A DNA stretch of 64,000 nucleotides, from contig JAILWY010000029.1 of NCBI GenBank assembly GCA_022113835.1, forward strand, positions 4,432,001-4,496,000. The letters run 5' to 3'. Source of the DNA: Atopsyche davidsoni. Lineage: Eukaryota; Arthropoda; Insecta; Trichoptera; Hydrobiosidae. The notes below the pieces were generated by a model. That model was not told where the DNA came from. It saw only the letters and a program-made list of their open reading frames with translations, and ran no database searches. Both the position numbers and the translations under genes were made by a program. Shown piece by piece: positions 48,501 through 58,920 of the stretch (the stretch's first letter is position 1; every line of letters begins with the position of its first letter).

Positions 48501-51500
48501 CAGTTTTGTTAATAAGTTTTATAGGTTAGAATTTTTCTTTTGTTGTTTTGGTAGGCAATGTAGGTAGAACAGTTTTTTTTAATCAATACAAAAAAGGATG
48601 CAAATAACTGATTTATACTTTAAATAATCGAAACATTTTTTTATATCTATATGTAAGTTTTGATCTATGATGTTTTTTTTCCGAGGTTGTGATATATTTT
48701 GCAGCTTATATATTTTAGGTAAACTTCTTTACTGTCCATTTATTATCTAGTCTTTTTAATGTTTATCAATTTTTACTCATCTGGCATCATGTATTATCTT
48801 TTATCGTACATATGACCATTTTTACCCAAATGGTATCTTTAATCTTGTCCGTTGACAATCTTTTACTAGAATGGCATCATCTCAAAGCAGAGCGCTTCTA
48901 AATTTCCACATTTTGTACTCAAATGACAATCTTTACTTTAAAGGCATCAAATATAAGCACACAGCATTACCAATGGCATCAAATCGAGTTGATATTTTAT
49001 TTCAAAGATGCCATATTTTTTTGACATATTCTCGACACTTCAAGGGGCTGCCTTTTATACCAATACGGCATCAAATCTTGCCACGTGACAATTTATACGA
49101 TCTTACCTAAATGGCATTTCAACATGATGCCAAAATATTGTTGACTAGAGTTGTCAGAATTAATGATACTTTGATAGTATTCGATCTATACGGATAGTGA
49201 TTTTTCTATTTGCATTCTGTCCATTGTCAGGTTTTCATGCCTAAATGGCATGAAATTAATATTAAAAATGAATTTTTATCAGCAGCAGGATAAATCTTGT
49301 TGACTAGACACTAAAAAATAAAATCGACGTGGATTCTTTATCAAATGAATTGCCTTATATGTAATAAAAACATTTTAACTAGATAAGAAGACGTAGTCTA
49401 GTCGTTACAATAAATTAATTAAAAGCCTTAATTGCCAAAGGTTTGGGGTTCGAACCCGTTTAGCTGGATCAGAAATGTTTTTAGTATGAAATAGAAGTAC
49501 TTTCAGTGCTATTGGAATTATATACGTAGTGCTTTTATAAACTCATGGTATTCATACATTATATAAAATTGATGAATCATTTGCTAGCTTTGAGACAAAA
49601 ATTTATATCATCTTCAGGTGTAAAGATGGAGTTCTTGAAGACGGTCTCGGTACCGGAACTGAGGCGTCGGAATATAAAAAAAACGCTTCTAATTTATTAT
49701 CCATCGCATGTTTGCTTTGAGTTTTGAAAAGCACTTGTATATATTGTCAATATTTATACGTACCAATAATATAGAAAATTAATAGAAAAGTTGACGAATG
49801 TTGTCACAATAATTTTTTAAAAATACAATAAGCTAGAAATACTGTGGAAATATTTCACCACGCTGTATAGAGAGAGTTGATTTCATTAAAAAATATATTC
49901 AATTGATAATTCACCATAGAAAAAAAAATCTTGAGCTGTGCTGATATCTGCAGAGTATAAAGTCGTAAAAGTTAGCTCCGATAGTGAAAAGTTATCGATT
50001 CACGCGTGAAACGACGAGAAAAATTATATAAAGTCGAAACTTTAGTGACGTCGTACATTTATTAAACAATACTAATATTCAACAAATATTCAGGCTTTTT
50101 ACACTGCAGGTATCGAAATATATTCAAGAGTACGTAAACGTTGATATATACACACTGTTTTTAAACTCATGGTCCAGAAACATTTTTCAGATATTTTTTT
50201 TAAGTATTTCATTTTTAAAAGGCTAAAAAATAAATTAAATATAAATAATCAAATTTATGAAATAGAACCGTTATTTTCCTTTTTAGACGAAACTGTGAGT
50301 TTTTAAACTAATATATAATGAGAGAGATTGAATAAAACGGATTAAAAAAGGTTTCCTGGATGTAGAGCCGCATTGTTTTTGTTTTCCCATTCTATTTGGC
50401 GTTTCAAATCCGCCTGAGGGAGTCTTATTCAAGTATCGAACCGGCGTGTTCTTCGGTTTTCGAAACACTAAACGAAAACCAAATAAAAACGCGGCATAAC
50501 ACCCTAAAAATCTTTTATTTTTTAAATTTTCTGATCCTTAGATGCCAAATCGAGACAAAAGTACAAAAATTTCCAACAGAATAGATTTAAGTTTTTACAC
50601 TAAAAAAATGTACACTTTTAAAATACACAATACGACTTTTCTAGGATTTTTTTCTGGTTTTTACAATTTTTATAATATACAGGTGATTCAAAGCTTCTTA
50701 TAAATATTTCACCTGAATTACCTACACTATTTATTTTTTCATTATAATTATTATTAATGGTCATATGATCATCCTTTTAAATCAAGTTTAATAGAAATTA
50801 TGATTCATTGATGACACAACTTTTTTTTTATTATTAATTATTTTGATAGTTTGAGGTGGGATGGATAAACAAATATTAAATATATATGTTTTATAACTTT
50901 TTATTTAAGGTATATATAATCAAGTTTAACATTGACTTAATAAATTACATATATTTAAATTAAACGTTCTTAGAGTACCGTCAGGTTGCAATATTTGTAA
51001 GTAAACTAGAATCACCCTGTATATATCTTTACATTTCCAACAGCATACTTGTATCATTGTGTTGGCATTCTTTTATCTTTTTTAGGGCTTAAATATTTTT
51101 TAAACATTAAAACTAAGCTTTTCAAGTACGTTTATATTAATACATTTATATTAATCTTCGCCACAACAATCGCAAAAAAACTATGGAAGCTCAAAAAAAA
51201 CTTCTCTAAATGAATATTCGTCGCAAACGAGAGCGGTCACAACCCGTCCGATTTGTTTTATTTTAAGCAATTTGAGTTATTTTATAGCTCCAGTTGTATT
51301 TATGATTCCCATTAGACACGTGTCACACACAATTTTAAAACCATTGTGATTGATAACTGTTCGTATTAAAAAAAAATTAAATACTATTGTGTTGTATTTG
51401 TTATAACACTCGTTTAACAAATACAATGGCAAAATTTATCAACATAAGGGTGAATGCAACATGTATTTTATATACAAAAATGCAAAAAAATTGCCTATTT

Positions 51501-54500
51501 AATATGTGAATATGTATTTTATATGGCATTATCACATTCTGCAAATATCAGAATATATAATCGATAATCATAATGTCTTTTGATACGAGTTTTAACAATA
51601 AATGATAAGTCTTAAAATATGAAAAAAAATTACAGATTTTATTTATGAATTATCATTTTTTGTAAAATGTTTATATCTTGGTGTAATAAAAATATATTTA
51701 CGTATTTATTACGTTTACGTGGAAACTGGAAGGAAACTGTCATCTTAATGGATAAACTTCATGTAAATTTCTCAGCTTGTCAACTTTTCTTTTTTTTAGT
51801 AATGTGGTGACGCTTGTACTAATCCTTCAGTCTTGGGACGAATATTCAAAAAAAGTTTTTGGCTTCCTGTGCGAAATTTTTCTTCCATGATAAATATACA
51901 GGGCGCCTCAAATGTCATGGTATCAACCAATGAGGCTGAAAAATCATTTGTTTGTTTTAAATTAAATAAATTTGCTTTAACAATTTTGACGCTTTTAAAA
52001 GCAATACCGATATGGACAACACTAGGTTTAACTATGTGATGAGCCGATTTTTGGCTTTCGATGGCATTTTCGACCTGCGTTAAGCCAATTTGAAAATGCT
52101 TTCAAAAGGTGAGAGTCGACTGACCACGTAAAATTTCTAGAAGTCTCTTATTGATTGCTGATATTTGATTTTAAATTAAACTAACACACAAAATTAAAAT
52201 AAATTATTGAAATTATTTTATCACCTGAAGATTAATGCAAGCTTTTGATAAATAGTTTTATAATATCAGTCAAACGCTAAAAATGAAAATGCCGCGATGC
52301 TCTGACATTAGTCACCCTGTATATGTATATTTTAAATATTTATCGATTACTTTATGGGAGCTCTCAACTGAATCTCCCCTAGTGCGCTAGCTTTTGAAAC
52401 ATTTTTTTACACAGACAGGAATCACCCCCGTGAGTCGGTGGGTGTAGGGGTGGAAGAAGAGATAGGGTGAGGGGAAGCGAGTCTCTGCTAGGTTGGCCAT
52501 ACAAACTGTCCGTTGTTCACACGCACTTCACAAGGCAACGTGATACAAATGTTGACACGCGGTTTCATAAGATCCCATGAATATGCGCTTATGTGAGAAT
52601 ATTACGAGTACATAAAAATTGTTTTATATTTTTTCGATTATCTTAAATCATGTTTTCAAAATGATAATTTTTTTAAGATACTCACTGCCGCGATAATCAC
52701 TAAAATATTGATTTGATTTTGTGAATGACGTGTTCAATGGCGGTTTCGCTAGCGAACTAGAGCAGACTCGCGGGATGCGGTGCGTTCACACGTGTGACGC
52801 AATGACGCGTCATTCAGTGTAAACTACACCAGAAATGATAAATAGAATCTAGTCGTAAATCTGTTTTGAACAGTCCATACTTAGTCAATAGCACAATGAA
52901 ATATTTTCTTAGCTTTAATTTCATAAGTTACCGTGAAAATTTCACCAATTACGATGCAAACCCACCCATATTATGCAGGATCATTCACCGTGACGCCATA
53001 GCCTGCTTTTTATTTATCAGAAATAAAAAGCAGGCTATGCCATCATCGAATCGTGGTTTGCTTTAATACTTGATTTATGAGCGGTGGAATTAATTAAGCT
53101 TGACGTCTCGAACAGTTGTTTGCTTTAACAGATCTGAAATTATAAAACTTTATTCTGACGTCATAGTCTTGTTTTTATTTAACGTGTGTGTTTATATATA
53201 TTCAAATAAAAAGCGGATTATGACGTCATTGAATCGTGATACAATTTAGACCTGTTTAATTCAATGACTTTTCATATGACTGCTGAATTGTGTAAAGGTA
53301 TTTTGAGCTTCTAGACTAGGCTACGTTCACTGCTGCAACATAAGACATGTTAACATTGAGAGTCACTACCGATTAATCTTATTTTTGACGTTGGCCCGTC
53401 GAGCGGGAGACACCCGAGCTCAAACAATCTTAACGAAAAATCTATTAACATGTAGAGGGAGTTTGGTTTAAGCCGTGTATGAAAAGGTTTATTTGGCCAC
53501 TGGACTACAATGTGGTCAGATTTATCTTTACAATGTATGGGCAAGCGGACTCGAAAACTGAGCTATCCGAGCGCTCATTTGAAGCTTTTTTCAGGCAGCA
53601 GTGAACAATGTTTTATACAAACGAAAAGACGAAATGTCGCTTCAGTATGGAATTGGGAATATCATCTAAAAAATGTATTTTTAATTAAAAAAAATCCCTC
53701 GCGTATTTGGGTACTTTTCCTGATCATCCTGTAGTAATTTTTAATTTTGTATTTTAGCTATGAAATGTTATATCACTATTTATTCAGAAAAAAATTTGTC
53801 TTGCATTCTAAAATTGTACTGTATAAGCGAATTGCTTCGATTATGTGGATAACCCAATAAATTTAGTGTTGTTTTTGTACTGAATAAATACAAACTATTG
53901 TATTTTATATGTATAAAAAAATATATATGCTTGAATGGAGTAACTACATCTGCTATTTGTATGGTATTTAAAAGATATATATTTATATTCAGGTTTTTTT
54001 TTGGGGTTGTTTTGGCAAAATTACTTTGAATTTTTATAAACATTTAAAAAGTATTGTATTAAATTCATTGCTATAATTTTAATACTTATAATTTACATAT
54101 ACTGGTTTTAAATTAATTTTTATCTTGTATCAGTAAATTATCAAAATAGCAACAATTGTCGTGATAATTGTCATTTTATATGCAAGCGTATAGTCTGTTG
54201 GCTATAAACTGCACAAATTGTATAATTTAATTTTTTTAATAATTTTAAATTTAATTTATACTTCATACTATTTTTGCCAAAACAAACCAAAATAATAAAT
54301 GACGAGCATGATATAAATATTAAAAATAAGCAGAAATGATTTGCAAGTGCTTCTTATTGATAATGTAATTTATTAACTAACGAGGTACTTTTTTTTCACA
54401 AAAAAAAAAAAAAATGTGTATCAACAGCGCCTCGGCTGCTATTGACTGTAGCATATTAAATAAAATCTGCGGTCGGTGGTAAATAGACGGTGCTTTTAAC

Positions 54501-57238
54501 TGCTTTGGAATAATCAAAATTTTCATTTCTGCTAGTCTTAATATTTATTTATATATATTTTTTCGAATACCGTATAATATTTTATATATATATAAAAATT
54601 TAACATGTCTAAATTATTTTTTGTACTTGGATTTATGGTTTTTATTTTGAAATGAATAAACAATTTATTTGTAGCGACAAGTGAAGCGAGCCGTTTTCAT
54701 TTCAATGCGAAATGGACTTTCAAAAAAGAAACCAGCCGAAGGACTAAACCAAGAGGGCGTTGGCAAAGCGAAACTAAATACTGTGGCATTAGTTCCTACC
54801 TTGTTATGTTATGGAGGGTCTCAAGGTGCATTCCTCAAAAATTAAACATACTTAAACATATTACAAAAAAAATAATTCTATTTTTTAATTTTGCAAGGAA
54901 TACATCTTGAGCTCGTGGTACAAAAGCAAAAATATAACTATGTATATTATTTTATTCAAGTTGATTAATTGTAACTAAGTTTATTGGGTGATCAGCACAT
55001 TCGCTGTTTTTTTTTTTTTTTTAATTATATGTTCAAATTTAGAATGAAATTTGATTCCATGTTTGAACTTTGAATTTGGAATGAGCTACGATTAGTGTTG
55101 CCAGGAGGGAGAAATATTAGTCTGAGCTATCCGAGTAATGTTGCCGTCTCTCTATACACATGTGTCCTTACATTTTTCGCTTTTTTGTTGCAAATATCAC
55201 ACCGCCTATACGTTTCCCCTGTTATATAAATATATATATAAATATATATATATATATACATATGTATGTTTTTTGCTTTTGCATAATATTATTTTTAACA
55301 CATTGCATGCCGGGGTAACATACAATGCCACATTATTAGAATACTCTGTAAACACAGCCATTGTGACGTCTTTTATTTTTGGCATGTTGAAATAGTTTTT
55401 TTATCTATTTTTATTTAATATGCTTTTCTTTTTTTTTTTTTTTTTTAATTTAAGCTAGAGGCAGAAGATATGCAATTGAATTCTTTGAGGTGTTGTAATG
55501 TACTCGGGAACATTTTTGCTTGTTGATTTATTTGTGGATGCAGAAAATACACTTAACAAGTTTTTTTTTTTTTAATACTTTATAAATATCCTTCGCACGT
55601 AGATTGCGTATTTTTTTTTTTACGCAAAGATGATTGCAATCGTGGCACGCAGTGCATGCTAGCTTGTACGGACTGCATTTAAAAAGTAAACCGATAAATA
55701 CACGCATGAGAATTAAGACTCCGCAGGCGCAATAACCGAGAGATGTGGGTTCGAACCCCATTTACATTTTTTTAATCAACACCTGTTACATTAGATTAAT
55801 AAAAAACAATATATTTTTTAATTAAAAAAAAGGGTGCGAGTGATTTGGCTTTGGGGTAGATATTTTGTGCTAAACATGATCTGCCAAAATACAAGAGATT
55901 TCGTATAAATTTTTTTTGAGGGCTTTCTAGATCTCACAATGGTTACGTGTATGCAAGTTTGCAATAAGTTGAAATCATTTGCTTGTTTGTCCTATCGCTT
56001 TGAATGTCTTTTTGGTTACTTTATTGAATTTCCACGTCTGTCCCCCGCCCCCCCCCACCCACTCTCCCCTTCCCGAAGATAAATTATCATGTACTGTTGA
56101 AGAATATTGCAAGTGACACGCTATGGAGGTATGTCCGATTTCAATAAGACTCGGGATAGTTGAGAGAGATTGACGGGGGTGAGTTTAAAGCGGGCCACAT
56201 GAATCAGTGGCTCTCAAACTCTTTTGGCCCGCGGGCCCCCTTTCATAGTCAAAACTTGCCTACGGACCCTGGATGAAAAACCGCATAAATTAGTTGGTGC
56301 AAGTATCGACTCTATTGCGTTCCTGTATTAACCTTCCTGACTCTTATTACTTGTATTTTATACACATGTCTATATTTATATTTTACTTAGGACGTAAAAA
56401 TCGCTAATAATGTATTCATTGTTATTTATTTTAACTTCCATATTGATTAAAATGTGTCACAATTTTTTTATTTTATATTAAACCTTGCGCGGACCCCCTG
56501 ACGTTTTTCAGGGACTCCCAAGTCGATTTTAATTTTCTAGGGGTCCGTAGGGACCACTTTGAGAAGCACTGACATACATAGATAAAGTATAAATTTGGGG
56601 TGATTGTGATACTGAAAAGGGTTGTTCGACTTGTGGTCAACGCAGGATCCAGAGCAGTGCTTCTCAAAGTGGTCCCTACGGACCACAGGGGGTCCGGGTT
56701 TATTAATATGGAAGTCGATTTTTACGTCCTAAGTACAATATAAATATAGACAGGTGCATAAAATACAAGTAATAACAGGCATCGGGTAGATTAATACAGG
56801 AACGATACTTGCACCAACTAGTCTATAATATGAATTTATGCAGTTTTACACCCAGGGTCCGAAGGCAAGTTTTGACTATGAAGCGGGGTCCATGGGGCAA
56901 AAGAGCTTGAGAGCCACTGATCCAGAGTGTTTGTGTTTTGGAATCAGTCTGTGAGGGTGGTGTGGTGGGACCGATCGGAGGGGTCCGGAGACGTTGTCGT
57001 TGGAGACGCTGACGCCGCCCTCCCCGTCCTTAGGCGCAGACGATCGAGGCGGAGCTGACGGCCAAGCTGCTGGGGCGAGGAGTTGCCGTGTCTCCGGTGG
57101 TGACCGTGGAGCCCCGCCGGCGCAAGTTCCACAAGGCCATCACGCTGAGCATGCCGGCGCCGCGGCCGCACTCCCAAGGAATGATCAACCAGTACACCAG
57201 CTCGGCGCCCACCCTCCGCCTCCTCTGCTCCATATCGG
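33552..57238 (+). CDS. Ank: Ankyrin, N-terminal and central part (3' end outside window)
   Basis: Ankyrin is the adaptor that links membrane proteins, through its ANK repeats, to spectrin, through ZU5. Exons are 33552-33584, 38334-38435, 40943-41122, 41201-41317, 41391-41543, 41673-41838, 41924-42084, 42169-42338, 42746-42852, 42979-43139, 43352-43555, 43651-44037, 44125-44268, 44510-44631, 44859-44952, 45071-45458, 45721-45847, (optional 46302-46322), 46505-46624, 46706-46810, 46891-47051, 47135-47257, 47349-47437 and 57034-57238. All are GT-AG and phase-compatible, giving about 1,210 codons so far. There are 24 ANK repeats, the family's standard number, then a charged linker, then ZU5. The last exon ends at LLCSISG; the second ZU5 half, UPA, death domain and tail are beyond the window. 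The start [11 protein letters not shown] is chosen as the only ATG exon that joins in phase. Which insect ankyrin paralogue this is cannot be decided here. Confidence 0.95.
35874..36300 (+). mobile_element. hAT-type element with a second copy nested inside (36016-36183)
   Basis: The outer ends are CAGTGTTTTTCAACCTGTGG and AAGGTTGAAAAACACTG, a good inverted pair. Inside, another CAGTGTTTTTCAACGTGTGG with GGTCGCGACC lies at 36016, and a matching CACTG end at 36183. Outer flanks CAATAGTC and CAGTAGAA agree at only 5 of 8 positions, so the outer limits are tentative. It is the same family as 29182-29359. Confidence 0.65.
36087..36121 (+). repeat. Short interstitial TTAGG-type tract
   Basis: A degenerate run of TTAGG units, ending in GGTTAGGTTAGGTTAGGG. 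TTAGG is the arthropod telomere repeat, and short internal tracts are common. This one lies inside the nested hAT-like element. Confidence 0.75.
36484..36545 (-). mobile_element. tRNA-derived SINE head 1
   Basis: The minus strand reads TTGTGGCGCAGCGCTTGATT (A-box) and, after about 16 bases, GTAGGTTCAAATCTGAGTG (B-box). Spacing fits a tRNA-like promoter. Confidence 0.6.
36600..36660 (-). mobile_element. tRNA-derived SINE head 2
   Basis: The minus strand reads GCGTGGCACAGTGGGACAGT (A-box) then CGCGGGTTCGAGTCCGCC (a near-perfect B-box and T-loop). The GC-rich sequence at 36665-36830 is probably linked to one of the two SINE copies here. Confidence 0.65.
38334..45142 (+). CDS. Ank: Ankyrin membrane-binding domain: 24 ANK repeats
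   Basis: Exons from 38334 to the first part of 45071-45458 encode 24 consecutive ANK repeats, each about 33 residues with the TPLHxAA core. Repeat 1 is the capping [17 protein letters not shown]; later cores include TPLYMAA, TPLAVAM, PALHIAA, TPLHCAA, TALHHAA and finally [10 protein letters not shown]. Repeat 5 to repeat 6 keeps the family's [17 protein letters not shown] pattern. In other animals this solenoid binds ion channels, transporters and cell adhesion molecules. Introns interrupting it are short (about 70-410 bp), and many exons correspond to one or two repeats. All key core residues are intact, so the domain should fold. Confidence 0.97.
38436..40942 (+). other. Ankyrin intron 2 (2.5 kb) with a CpG patch
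   Basis: The left half is ordinary. At 39366-39830 four copies of a TACAGGGTGNTT-like word occur. At 39845-40080 there is a strongly GC- and CpG-rich patch with two overlapping plus-strand open frames but no known domain. Further right it is AT-rich. The CpG patch could be an internal promoter. Confidence 0.5.
45071..45847 (+). CDS. Ank: Ankyrin linker between ANK repeats and ZU5
   Basis: After repeat 24 comes a charged segment [20 protein letters not shown], then [20 protein letters not shown] and the ankyrin signature [19 protein letters not shown]. The exon ends at 45458 with phase 1. The next exon (45721-45847, phase 1 to 2) adds [20 protein letters not shown] and ends in QP plus two bases. 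The linker is expected to be flexible. The phase-2 end of 45847 can join any of several acceptors: 46207, 46302, 46378 or 46505. Confidence 0.92.
46207..46322 (+). CDS. Ank: Possible alternative ankyrin exon(s): hydrophobic tail with stop, or 21-nt microexon
   Basis: A very good acceptor (TTTTTCTCTTTCCAG) ends at 46206, and a strong donor GAAGAA/GTAAGT follows 46322. Joined from the 45847 donor, the frame gives a Lys, then YLKRN, a 20-residue hydrophobic stretch beginning [13 protein letters not shown], and TGA at 46280: a candidate C-terminal membrane anchor. A second acceptor (CACGTCAG) at 46301 would define a 21-nt microexon, 46302-46322, that keeps the frame and inserts KRKLQWK before NFLVSF. 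A third reading, frame 0 from 46207, is open through the whole exon with an ATG at 46240. There is no AG between 46232 and 46300, so the hydrophobic part could simply be the pyrimidine tract of the microexon. Confidence 0.45.
46505..57238 (+). CDS. Ank: Ankyrin ZU5 region (first ZU5 and start of the next segment)
   Basis: The exons give [94 protein letters not shown] and, across a 9.6-kb intron, [15 protein letters not shown] and GMINQY. These are diagnostic ankyrin ZU5 motifs. The DAR triplet, known from vertebrate ankyrins to be needed for beta-spectrin binding, is present. The exon 57034-57238 starts after TCCTTAG, and its phase 0 matches the donor at 47437. It ends in phase 1 at CSISG. 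The continuation lies outside the window. Confidence 0.95.
47438..47545 (+). CDS. Ank: Read-through extension of ankyrin exon 47349: 35-residue basic tail and stop
   Basis: If the donor at 47438 is not used, the frame continues [20 protein letters not shown], then a basic end KKRFSLVW, and stops at TAG (47543-47545). The extension stays GC-rich with exon-like third positions, unlike other introns here, and a poly(A) signal follows 180 bases later. It would produce ankyrin with ANK repeats and a truncated ZU5, without UPA or death domain. It is inferred from sequence only. Confidence 0.4.
   Translation, partial: VNLFRPRSCAAQAASQLKKITVHHVTRKKRFSLVW
47725..47730 (+). terminator. Candidate intronic poly(A) signal AATAAA
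   Basis: A canonical AATAAA lies about 180 bases after the read-through stop at 47545 and is followed by GT/T-rich sequence (TTGGTGTTTC, CTATGTGTTTT) as in 3'-end processing sites. In such AT-rich DNA the hexamer also occurs by chance. Confidence 0.4.
48770..49250 (+). repeat. Degenerate minisatellite with an AAATGGCATCAAAT core
   Basis: The word ATGGCATC or a close variant recurs about every 40-60 bases, each time near GACAATCTTTAC- or TTTTAC-like sequence: near 48782, 48830, 48871, 48930, 48971, 49062 and 49111. Copies are strongly diverged. Confidence 0.6.
49388..49475 (+). mobile_element. tRNA-derived SINE head
   Basis: GACGTAGTCTAGTCGTTACA has A-box character. After an AT-rich insert, GGGGTTCGAACCCGTTT is a near-consensus B-box and T-arm. 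The long AT-rich middle argues against a functional tRNA. Confidence 0.65.
52991..53045. repeat. Foldback element 1: 25-bp arms, 5-base loop
   Basis: The inner 19 bases of each arm (52997-53015 and 53021-53039) pair perfectly, CATAGCCTGCTTTTTATTT against its complement, around the loop ATCAG. The outer six bases pair with two mismatches. RNA or single-stranded DNA would form a strong hairpin. It belongs with 53156-53228. Confidence 0.85.
53156..53228. repeat. Foldback element 2, same family
   Basis: Arms at 53156-53180 and 53204-53228 begin and end with TGACGTCATA/TATGACGTCA and TTTTTATTT/AAATAAAAA, with four mismatches in 25 pairs. Both elements are followed on the right by a GAATCGTG-containing flank, so the homology extends beyond the arms. 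This suggests a small MITE family. Confidence 0.8.
55700..55770 (+). mobile_element. tRNA-like B-box remnant (possible SINE)
   Basis: GATGTGGGTTCGAACCCCATT is a near-perfect T-arm and B-box. Upstream GCAGGCGCAATAACCGAGAG only weakly resembles an A-box and anticodon arm. Probably a SINE head or tRNA pseudogene. Confidence 0.5.
56205..56571 (+). mobile_element. Non-autonomous hAT element, 367 bp
   Basis: Starts CAGTGGCTCTCAAACTCTTT and ends CACTTTGAGAAGCACTG, as in 17739-17894 but with a longer interior. Flanks ACATGAAT and ACATACAT match at 6 of 8 positions, an eroded target duplication. No coding capacity. Confidence 0.85.
56655..56919 (-). mobile_element. Non-autonomous hAT element, 265 bp, inverted relative to its neighbour
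   Basis: Ends are CAGTGCTTCTCAAAGTGG and CTTGAGAGCCACTG, flanked by a perfect 8-bp duplication ATCCAGAG (56647-56654 and 56920-56927). The interior is homologous to 56205-56571 in reverse, for example TTGCACCAACTA against TAGTTGGTGCAA. The two elements can pair as a long imperfect inverted repeat within an ankyrin intron. Confidence 0.93.
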
Positions 57239-58449
57239 GTGAGTTTTTTATTATTATTCATTTATCTCAATACAACCGTGCGTTGGTTTTTCGTTATTAT
57301 ACATATTTTTTTATTATTATAATTTAATTTTTTTAATTTTTTTTTTTAACTCTTCTCGATCATCGTAGCTCTAGGAGAGTGTGCATTCCGCGTGGGTTTG
57401 AGATGTGATTGTGCAAATTTGATGTTGTACTCGTCTTACTTTGTATAACGGTAATCAAGTTTGCACGTATGAGGTCGGTTTTTTTTTCGCATTCCTCTCT
57501 TCCGAGTTGAAATGACACGTGCCGAAGCGACAGAAGTTTGACCTTGAAAATGGTGAAACTGATCGCCTTTCGCGTTGAGGGTGATCTAGAAGTCTCGGAT
57601 CACGCGGTGGTCTTATTTGGTCGCGTGTTACGATGGAGGAGCAGAGGAATGCCGAGAATAGCGACATCGATCTCACACGTCACTCTTAGCCCATCACTGT
57701 CGACCGTTGCAGCTTGGTCGACCGTTGGTAGCGAGTTTAAACTAGCGTGGTTTGACATTATTAGTTGAAACAGACCTCATCCACATTGTTCCGATCATCC
57801 GCATCGCCATCAGAACCATTCATATCGTGTATTGAGAAAGAGTGAATATTTCGATTGAGACCACCTTTTTGTACTAAGAAATATTTCAGTATTTATTACA
57901 TTGTAATATTGTTTATTTTAATATTAGTTTAGACCAAAGAAAGAAGGGAACCACTTCTTAATATATGCAAAAAAAAATGTTTATTAAAATATATCGTCAC
58001 ACTGAAATCTTGTACGCACGTACTGTGGATTTTTTCGTCATTAAAACGATCTATTCACTGCCCATCCCTAGTTCGATACTTGGCTCCCTTATACCTAATT
58101 ATTCTACTGATTATGAATCGCAGTACTTTTGTGAAGTGTGCTTTTCCTATGCTTCCCGCATCACAGTCATGCATTTTTCAATAACTTTTGAACAACCCTT
58201 ATGGAAAGCATTTTATCAGACTCTAATGCCAGTCCTTTATATAAAAGTTCACAATATGTACTTAGAAGGTTATACAGGGTGACGATATACTGGTAAGTTT
58301 TGACTTGATTATTTTATTATTTATTTTTATTTTATTAATCGTGTATAAACCATACTTGTATATTTATCAAATTATTTGATGATATTTTGGCGTATTGTTT
58401 GAAATGTTTTCTTTATTGAATCTGATTGCTTTTTGAGCAAACTAATCCA

Positions 58450-58920
58450 CATGGCTAATACAGGTTGTATGTGTGGGATATATGTAGATGTGTGTGGGTG
58501 TATGTGTAGTTTTATCTATACTTAAGACGTTATTCAATATTAATGATTCGAAGAGCAATACATGAAGTTTATAATTAATTTTTGTACTTAATTAAATATG
58601 AGAAGGGGTGTGTGTCAGTGTGGGGTGGTATATGTATTTATTTGTATGTGAGAGAGTATTTGGATGTGTGTGTAGGTGGTGTGAGTATATTTGTGAGGTG
58701 GAAGGGGTTGTATTCAAGTGATGTTTATTTTCTATCACCACCTATGGCAGCATCTTATCAAGATAATTTTATTATTAAGTAGTTTATTTAATAAGAGGTA
58801 TATGCGATAAATTTATGAATGTTTATCTGAGTAGCTATTTGAGGATTTATTGATATGTGGGGTAAGTGGTGATATTAATGAATGTGTGTGTGAGAGGATG
58901 TGTGGGTTTTTATATTCATC
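58450..58920 (+). repeat. GT-rich low-complexity tract
   Basis: Repeated TGTGTGGGTGTATGTG and GAGAGAGTATTTGGATGTG-like runs give a strongly G/T-biased plus strand. Possible Z-DNA or recombination-prone sequence. It is non-coding. Confidence 0.6.

Larger units (their letters stand above)
47546..57033 (+). other. Ankyrin intron inside the ZU5 region (9.6 kb from 47438)
   Basis: The intron separates KVGLQ (47437) from AQTIEAE (57034). It contains a degenerate ATGGCATC array (48770-49250), SINE heads (49388 and 55705), two foldback elements near 53 kb, several TACAGGGTG-type words and two hAT MITEs in opposite orientation (56205-56919). No other exon is visible. Confidence 0.75.

Noticed and set aside
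49388..49475. Possible functional tRNA gene at the GGTTCGAACCC sites (49.4, 55.7 and 36.6 kb)
   Set aside because: The acceptor and D stems do not pair and box spacing is abnormal. SINE heads fit better.
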